A DNA stretch of 7,737 nt from Erysipelothrix sp. UBA3383 (GTDB taxonomy: Bacteria > Bacillota_I > Bacilli_A > Erysipelotrichales > Erysipelotrichaceae): NCBI GenBank assembly GCA_002358955.1, contig DEPV01000020.1, positions 22,558 to 30,294 on the forward strand. The letters run 5' to 3'. The position numbers were made by a program, and so were the translations under genes. Below, one piece after another: positions 4,655 to 7,737 of this stretch. Each line of letters starts with the position of its first letter. The stretch's first letter is position 1. Under the pieces are notes generated by a model. The model had not been told where the DNA came from and did not search any database. It saw nothing but the letters and a program-made list of their open reading frames with translations.

Positions 4655-5617
4655 ATGAAAAAAATATTGATAGCAATGATAACTGTACTACTACTGGTAG
4701 GGTGTAGTGCAAAAGGAGATAATACTTCAAAAGAATTTAAAGTAGGGGTGGTTCAGTGGGACAATCATCCTGCACTGGATGACTCATACACTGGAATGGT
4801 GAAAGGATTAGAAGAAGCAGGCTTAATGGACCGTGTATCGATTACACACCAAGTAGCAAATGGGCAAGCTCCTGATGCGGATCAAATCATTTCGCAATTT
4901 GTTGCAGAAGGTGTGGATCTTATCTACGCAATCGCTACACCAGCTGCTCAATCTGCACTGAATGCAGTTGAAGGTACTAACATTAAAGTGGTATTTGCTG
5001 CAGTTACAGATCCAATTGCAACAAATCTAGTGGATGAAGATGGCTTATCGGATGTTGTAACAGGAGTTTCAGATGCAGCTCCAATTGAATCACACATGAA
5101 CTTAATTAAAGAGTTTCTACCTGATGCATCAAAAGTTGGAGTATTATTCAAAACATCAGAGGCAAACTCACTATTACAAATTGAACAGTTAAAAGAATTA
5201 TTACCAAGTATGGATTTAGAACTTGTATCTAAAGGTGTAAATGAACACAGTGAAATTAGTTTTGCAGCAACACAAGTTGCTTCAGAAGTAGATGCATTCT
5301 ACATCATCACAGATAATCTAATTGCAACAGCAGCGGGAGTTCTGGTAGATGCAGGTGTTAAAAAGGGCATCCCTGTATTTATGGCAGAGGATGGACAATT
5401 TGATCAAGGAATCTTTGCTTCGGATTCAATCTCATATGAAAATATGGGGATTCAAGCAGGAACTATGATATCAAGCATTCTTACTAAAGAATCAACAGTT
5501 AGAGACTTACCATTTCAAATTAGTAACGAAACAAACTTACTGGTTTCTAAGAAAATGGCAGAGGAATTAGGAATAGAAATTCCTAAAGCAATACAAGAGA
5601 GGGCGGAAGTGCGATAA
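4655..5617 (+). CDS. ABC transporter substrate-binding lipoprotein (TrpX-like, probably tyrosine/aromatic)
   Basis: A 320-residue paralogue of the protein encoded at 3326-4294, alignable over nearly its whole length with few gaps. The signal MKKILIAMITVLLLVGC has the lipobox LVGC and Cys17 as the predicted lipidation site. Shared blocks are VGVVQWDNHPALDDSYTGM, EGVDLIYAIATPAAQSA, VTDP, TGVSD, EANS, TDN and MAEDG. Differences at likely cleft positions (IATP for IATN, FAAVTDP for FNAVTDP, EANS for ESNS, QWDNHP for QLAEHP) suggest a different ligand. AAAGGAG (4641-4647) lies 7 bases before the ATG. Its stop codon overlaps the permease start (TAATG), so it heads the transporter operon. The gene would be called trpX by family, but the leader peptide points to Tyr, or to aromatics in general, so I give no symbol. 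Confidence 0.92.
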   Translation: MKKILIAMITVLLLVGCSAKGDNTSKEFKVGVVQWDNHPALDDSYTGMVKGLEEAGLMDRVSITHQVANGQAPDADQIISQFVAEGVDLIYAIATPAAQSALNAVEGTNIKVVFAAVTDPIATNLVDEDGLSDVVTGVSDAAPIESHMNLIKEFLPDASKVGVLFKTSEANSLLQIEQLKELLPSMDLELVSKGVNEHSEISFAATQVASEVDAFYIITDNLIATAAGVLVDAGVKKGIPVFMAEDGQFDQGIFASDSISYENMGIQAGTMISSILTKESTVRDLPFQISNETNLLVSKKMAEELGIEIPKAIQERAEVR

Positions 5618-6561
5618 TGAATGAATTTTTAATAGATGTTATCATCCAAGGATTGTTATTTGGAGTAATGTCACTGGGAGTATTAATTTCATATAAAGTA
5701 TTGGATTTTGCGGATTTATCAGTTGATGGAACATATCCACTGGGTGCTGCAATGAGTGCCATGTTGATTGTCAATGGTGTTAATCCATGGATTGCAATCA
5801 TCATGTCTACACTTGCTGGGGCACTGGCTGGGTTTATGACAGGATTTCTACATGTTAAGTTAAAGATAGAGGGACTGCTTGCAGGTATCCTTGTTATGAC
5901 AGGACTTTACTCTATTAACTTAATGGTAGCTGCTGGAAGTGTTAATGGAACGGTATCAAACATCGGCTTATATCAACATGATAATTTATTTTCAACAACT
6001 TGGTTGGAATCGATTGGGGCACCAAGTTTTCTAATTAATAATTACAAGATTATAGTACTTGCAGTGATTGCCATTGTGGTTAAATTACTAATCGACTGGA
6101 TCTTAAGTACAAGATTGGGATACTTGATGAAAGTGACGGGTGATAATGAAGGATTAGTAGCACCTTTGGGTCATTCTTCAGGTCGTGTTAAAATCTTTGG
6201 ATTGGCTTTATCCAATGCGATTATTGGGCTTAGTGGTGGTCTTGCTGCTTCAGTGAGTCGTTATTATGATATTACTATGGGGCAGGGAATGATTGTGCTT
6301 GGATTATCATCTGTCATTTTAGGTACAAGTTTACTTCGTAAAGTAAAAATTAAAGATACTACAAAGGTTATATTTGGTGCTATTGCATACCGATTAATCG
6401 TTGCGATTGCGATTGTAAATGGTTTACAACCACAACATATGAAATTAATGATTGTTGTTATCTTCATTGCAGTAATTGTATTCCAAAAAGCAAAAAAACC
6501 ACAATTTAAGAAAAAAGAAATACACACTATTGATGAAACAAAGGAGGTCTCAAATGCTTAA
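5617..6561 (+). CDS. ABC transporter permease (BPD_transp_2, TrpY-like)
   Basis: A 314-residue integral membrane protein of the branched-chain/ribose-type permease class, with roughly eight hydrophobic segments from residue 5 to about 292 and a charged tail (KKPQFKKKEIHTIDETKEVSNA). The segment YKVLDFADLSVDGTYPLGAA near the N-terminus and LKIEGLLAGILVMTGLYSINL are typical of the permeases that pair with ABC_sub_bind proteins. GDNEGLVAPLGHSSGRVKIFGLALSNAIIGLSGG (given in parts: GDNEGLVAPLGHSSG, then VKIFGLALSNAI) is the cytoplasmic coupling region that contacts the ATPase. It starts on the last base of the upstream gene's stop (TAATG) with only a weak GAGAGG ahead, so translation is coupled. 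It overlaps the ATPase start by 8 bases. It forms the channel of the importer, presumably as a homodimer, and probably serves both binding proteins. Confidence 0.93.
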   Translation: MNEFLIDVIIQGLLFGVMSLGVLISYKVLDFADLSVDGTYPLGAAMSAMLIVNGVNPWIAIIMSTLAGALAGFMTGFLHVKLKIEGLLAGILVMTGLYSINLMVAAGSVNGTVSNIGLYQHDNLFSTTWLESIGAPSFLINNYKIIVLAVIAIVVKLLIDWILSTRLGYLMKVTGDNEGLVAPLGHSSGRVKIFGLALSNAIIGLSGGLAASVSRYYDITMGQGMIVLGLSSVILGTSLLRKVKIKDTTKVIFGAIAYRLIVAIAIVNGLQPQHMKLMIVVIFIAVIVFQKAKKPQFKKKEIHTIDETKEVSNA

Positions 6562-7333
6562 AATTAATGATGTATCAGTAACGTTTAATCCAAATTCTGA
6601 AGCCGAAATGAATTTATACCAAGGGCTTAATACTGAAGTAAAAAAAGGAGAGTTTGTGACGGTTATTGGCTCTAATGGATCTGGGAAATCAACACTTTTA
6701 AACATGATATGTGGACAAGTGAAGCCAGATTGCGGCTCAATATTGTTTAAAGATAATAACATTATTAAGCAGAAAGACTACGTTCGATTCTCAGAAATTT
6801 CAAGAGTCTACCAAGATTCGATGGCGGGTACTTCTCCCAGCCTAACAGTGGAAGAAAACCTATCTTTGGCATCCCACAAACGTCACCTATTCAACTTCAA
6901 AAAGACATTGAATCGTAAGAAGAATAATACCTATAAAGATAAGTTGATGACGCTTAACATGGGTTTGGAAAACAAACTTTATACTAAAGTGGGGCAACTA
7001 TCTGGTGGTCAACGACAAGCGTTGTCCTTGTTAATGAGTTTCATGAATGATCCTGAACTGCTTTTATTAGATGAACATACAGCTGCACTTGACCCAAAAA
7101 GCTCTGAAGCCATTATGAAATTAACGAATGACTTAGTTGCAGAAAGTGAAATTACAACTATTATGGTTACCCATAACTTGGAACATGCGCTTGAGTATGG
7201 CAACCGTTTATTAATGTTCCATGAAGGAAAAATAATCGTGGATCTTAATGCTGAAGAAAAAAGTAAGCTTACGAGTCGTGATCTTGTGGATTTATTTAAA
7301 GTCCATGACGAACATTTTACACAATCTTTATAA
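6554..7333 (+). CDS. ABC transporter ATP-binding protein (TrpZ-like)
   Basis: A 259-residue nucleotide-binding subunit that powers the importer. All motifs are present: Walker A GSNGSGKST (residues 39-47, Lys45), Q-loop Gln87 (VYQDS), signature LSGGQRQ (149-155), Walker B LLLLDE (Asp173, catalytic Glu174) and the switch histidine His207 in VTHN. The D-loop reads AALD. I chose ATG 6554 because AAGGAGG lies 7 bases upstream and MLKINDVSVTF is the usual start of such ATPases; an in-frame ATG at 6476 would add 26 basic residues lying inside the permease gene. It is the last gene of the operon; no strong terminator follows directly. The insert between the Q-loop and the signature is lysine- and asparagine-rich (HKRHLFNFKKTLNRKKNN), as is common in this subfamily. 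Confidence 0.95.
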   Translation: MLKINDVSVTFNPNSEAEMNLYQGLNTEVKKGEFVTVIGSNGSGKSTLLNMICGQVKPDCGSILFKDNNIIKQKDYVRFSEISRVYQDSMAGTSPSLTVEENLSLASHKRHLFNFKKTLNRKKNNTYKDKLMTLNMGLENKLYTKVGQLSGGQRQALSLLMSFMNDPELLLLDEHTAALDPKSSEAIMKLTNDLVAESEITTIMVTHNLEHALEYGNRLLMFHEGKIIVDLNAEEKSKLTSRDLVDLFKVHDEHFTQSL

Positions 7334-7575
7334 TCGCTAAAAATGCGCTAGTAGTCTTCCTTATATAATAGAGCAAAAATTAATGCGGTTTAATCTGCAT
7401 TAATGCTCCGTTATGTAGTGGACGTCTTAATAATCTATTGTCAGCTGTTGTGATACGACTGATTAATAGTGTTTAGAAATCCAATTATCTATTATATTAA
7501 TATAAGAACGAATGTACGACATAGTAGTGTTTATGAGAATTTGCTAAATTCTTTTGGATTAAAGTAAAATAACTG
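7334..7575. other. Intergenic region between transporter operon and rRNA promoter
   Basis: I see no credible gene in these ~240 bases. It holds a hairpin (listed separately), a TATAAT at 7364-7369 without a matching -35, a 14-base AT-only palindrome TTATATTAATATAA (7492-7505), and a short hairpin AGAATTT-GCT-AAATTCT followed by TTT (7536-7555) that might be a weak terminator before the rRNA promoter. Confidence 0.6.
7371..7408. repeat. Inverted repeat / hairpin after the transporter operon
   Basis: ATTAATGCGG (7379-7388) pairs with TCGCATTAAT-like TCTGCATTAAT bases 7395-7404 (10 pairs, one G-T; loop TTTAAT). GAGC (7371-7374) pairs with GCTC (7405-7408) after an AAAA bulge. There is no T-run on the plus strand, so it is not a standard terminator for the ATPase gene. 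On the minus strand TTTT follows the inner stem. It may instead stabilise the 3' end of the mRNA. Confidence 0.5.
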
Positions 7576-7604
7576 TTGACATGTATTACCTCAAGTGGTA
7601 TTAT
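7576..7604 (+). promoter_or_regulatory. Promoter of an rRNA operon
   Basis: TTGACA (7576-7581), 17-bp spacer, TATTAT (7599-7604): the best sigma-70/SigA match in the window, as expected for rRNA. Transcription would begin near 7611 (GCGC). A boxA and a leader without any start-codon context follow. Confidence 0.85.
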
Positions 7605-7610
7605 AGTTAA

Positions 7611-7737
7611 GCGCTAAGGGAAACCGGGGCGCAGAAATGGTCTTTGAAAACTAAATAGGAAATATACAATTTCAATTAAACAAACAACAAAACGAACTAA
7701 AAATAATAAGTTCAAACTCGTCAGAGTTAAAATTATG
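7611..7737 (+). promoter_or_regulatory. rRNA operon leader with boxA (16S expected just downstream)
   Basis: The transcript would open with a small GC-rich hairpin (GCGC 7611-7614 with GCGC 7629-7632), then GGTCTTTGAAAACTAAATAG (7639-7658), which resembles the boxA of Bacillota rRNA leaders that binds NusB/S10 for antitermination. An A/C-rich unstructured stretch follows, then a hairpin AACTC-GTCA-GAGTT (7715-7728). The final TTAAAATTATG is what commonly precedes the 16S start AGAGTTTGATC, but no 16S bases are inside the window, so the rRNA gene itself is inferred. Confidence 0.8.

Noticed and set aside
4948..7203. Minus-strand ORFs inside the transporter operon (4948-5151, 5583-5804, 6264-6527, 6550-6762, 7009-7203)
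   Set aside because: They mirror coding sequence of clear ABC-transporter genes and have no ribosome binding sites or family features.
1..7333. Absence of TGA stop codons as a sign of a Mycoplasma-type code
   Set aside because: All stops here are TAA or TAG, but tryptophan is encoded by TGG and no TGA appears within the frames, so the standard code with low-GC bias suffices.
7364..7369. Extra promoter at TATAAT after the transporter operon
   Set aside because: No acceptable -35 lies 16-18 bp upstream and there is no TG extension, so I do not list it as a promoter.
7492..7505. Palindrome TTATATTAATATAA
   Set aside because: It is AT-only, in an AT-rich gap, and short; such palindromes occur by chance, and no second copy was noticed.

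Overview
The window is AT-rich DNA with strong AGGAGG-type ribosome binding sites, TTGACA/TATAAT-like promoters with 17-bp spacers, lipobox signal peptides and an oligoendopeptidase F. This points to a low-GC Gram-positive bacterium (Bacillota). Erysipelotrichia would fit, but that is a weak guess. The last ~160 bases look like the promoter and leader of an rRNA operon, with 16S presumably starting just past the end.

Layout. At 1-805 (+) lie the 3' part of an MscS-type mechanosensitive channel and an overlapping DUF1294 membrane protein. They converge through a bidirectional terminator (808-845) on a minus-strand pair, pepF followed by a HIT-family protein (3001 to 844). Divergent from pepF is an aromatic amino-acid uptake locus. 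It begins with a stand-alone lipoprotein substrate-binding gene (3326-4294), followed by a second, paralogous binding-protein gene with its own permease and ATPase (4655-7333). The last three genes overlap and form one operon of the TrpXYZ (ABC_sub_bind / BPD_transp_2) type. An intergenic stretch and the rRNA promoter region close the window.

The main discovery is in the two upstream leaders. Each binding-protein gene has its own promoter, a tiny leader ORF, a set of mutually exclusive hairpins and an intrinsic terminator just before the structural gene's ribosome binding site. The first leader peptide, MHNILNNSFFFFNFK, carries four consecutive Phe codons plus one more. The second, 24 residues, ends in NWAFYYYYKN, with four consecutive Tyr codons plus one Trp and one Phe. 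This is the architecture of ribosome-mediated transcription attenuation, here on transporter genes of an apparent Bacillota, where T-boxes normally sense uncharged tRNA. The two leaders share promoter layout, the AGAAAGGTTGGG ribosome-binding block and the first hairpin. The codon runs TTT TTC TTT TTT and TAT TAC TAT TAT differ only at the second base of each codon. The simplest reading is that a whole unit (promoter, leader peptide, attenuator, binding protein) was duplicated and its sensing specificity changed from Phe to Tyr or the reverse.

Inferred working: phenylalanine shortage releases the first binding protein, and tyrosine (perhaps any aromatic) shortage releases the second together with the membrane core. 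Both binding proteins probably feed the one permease/ATPase pair. All structures and specificities are read by eye and are untested.
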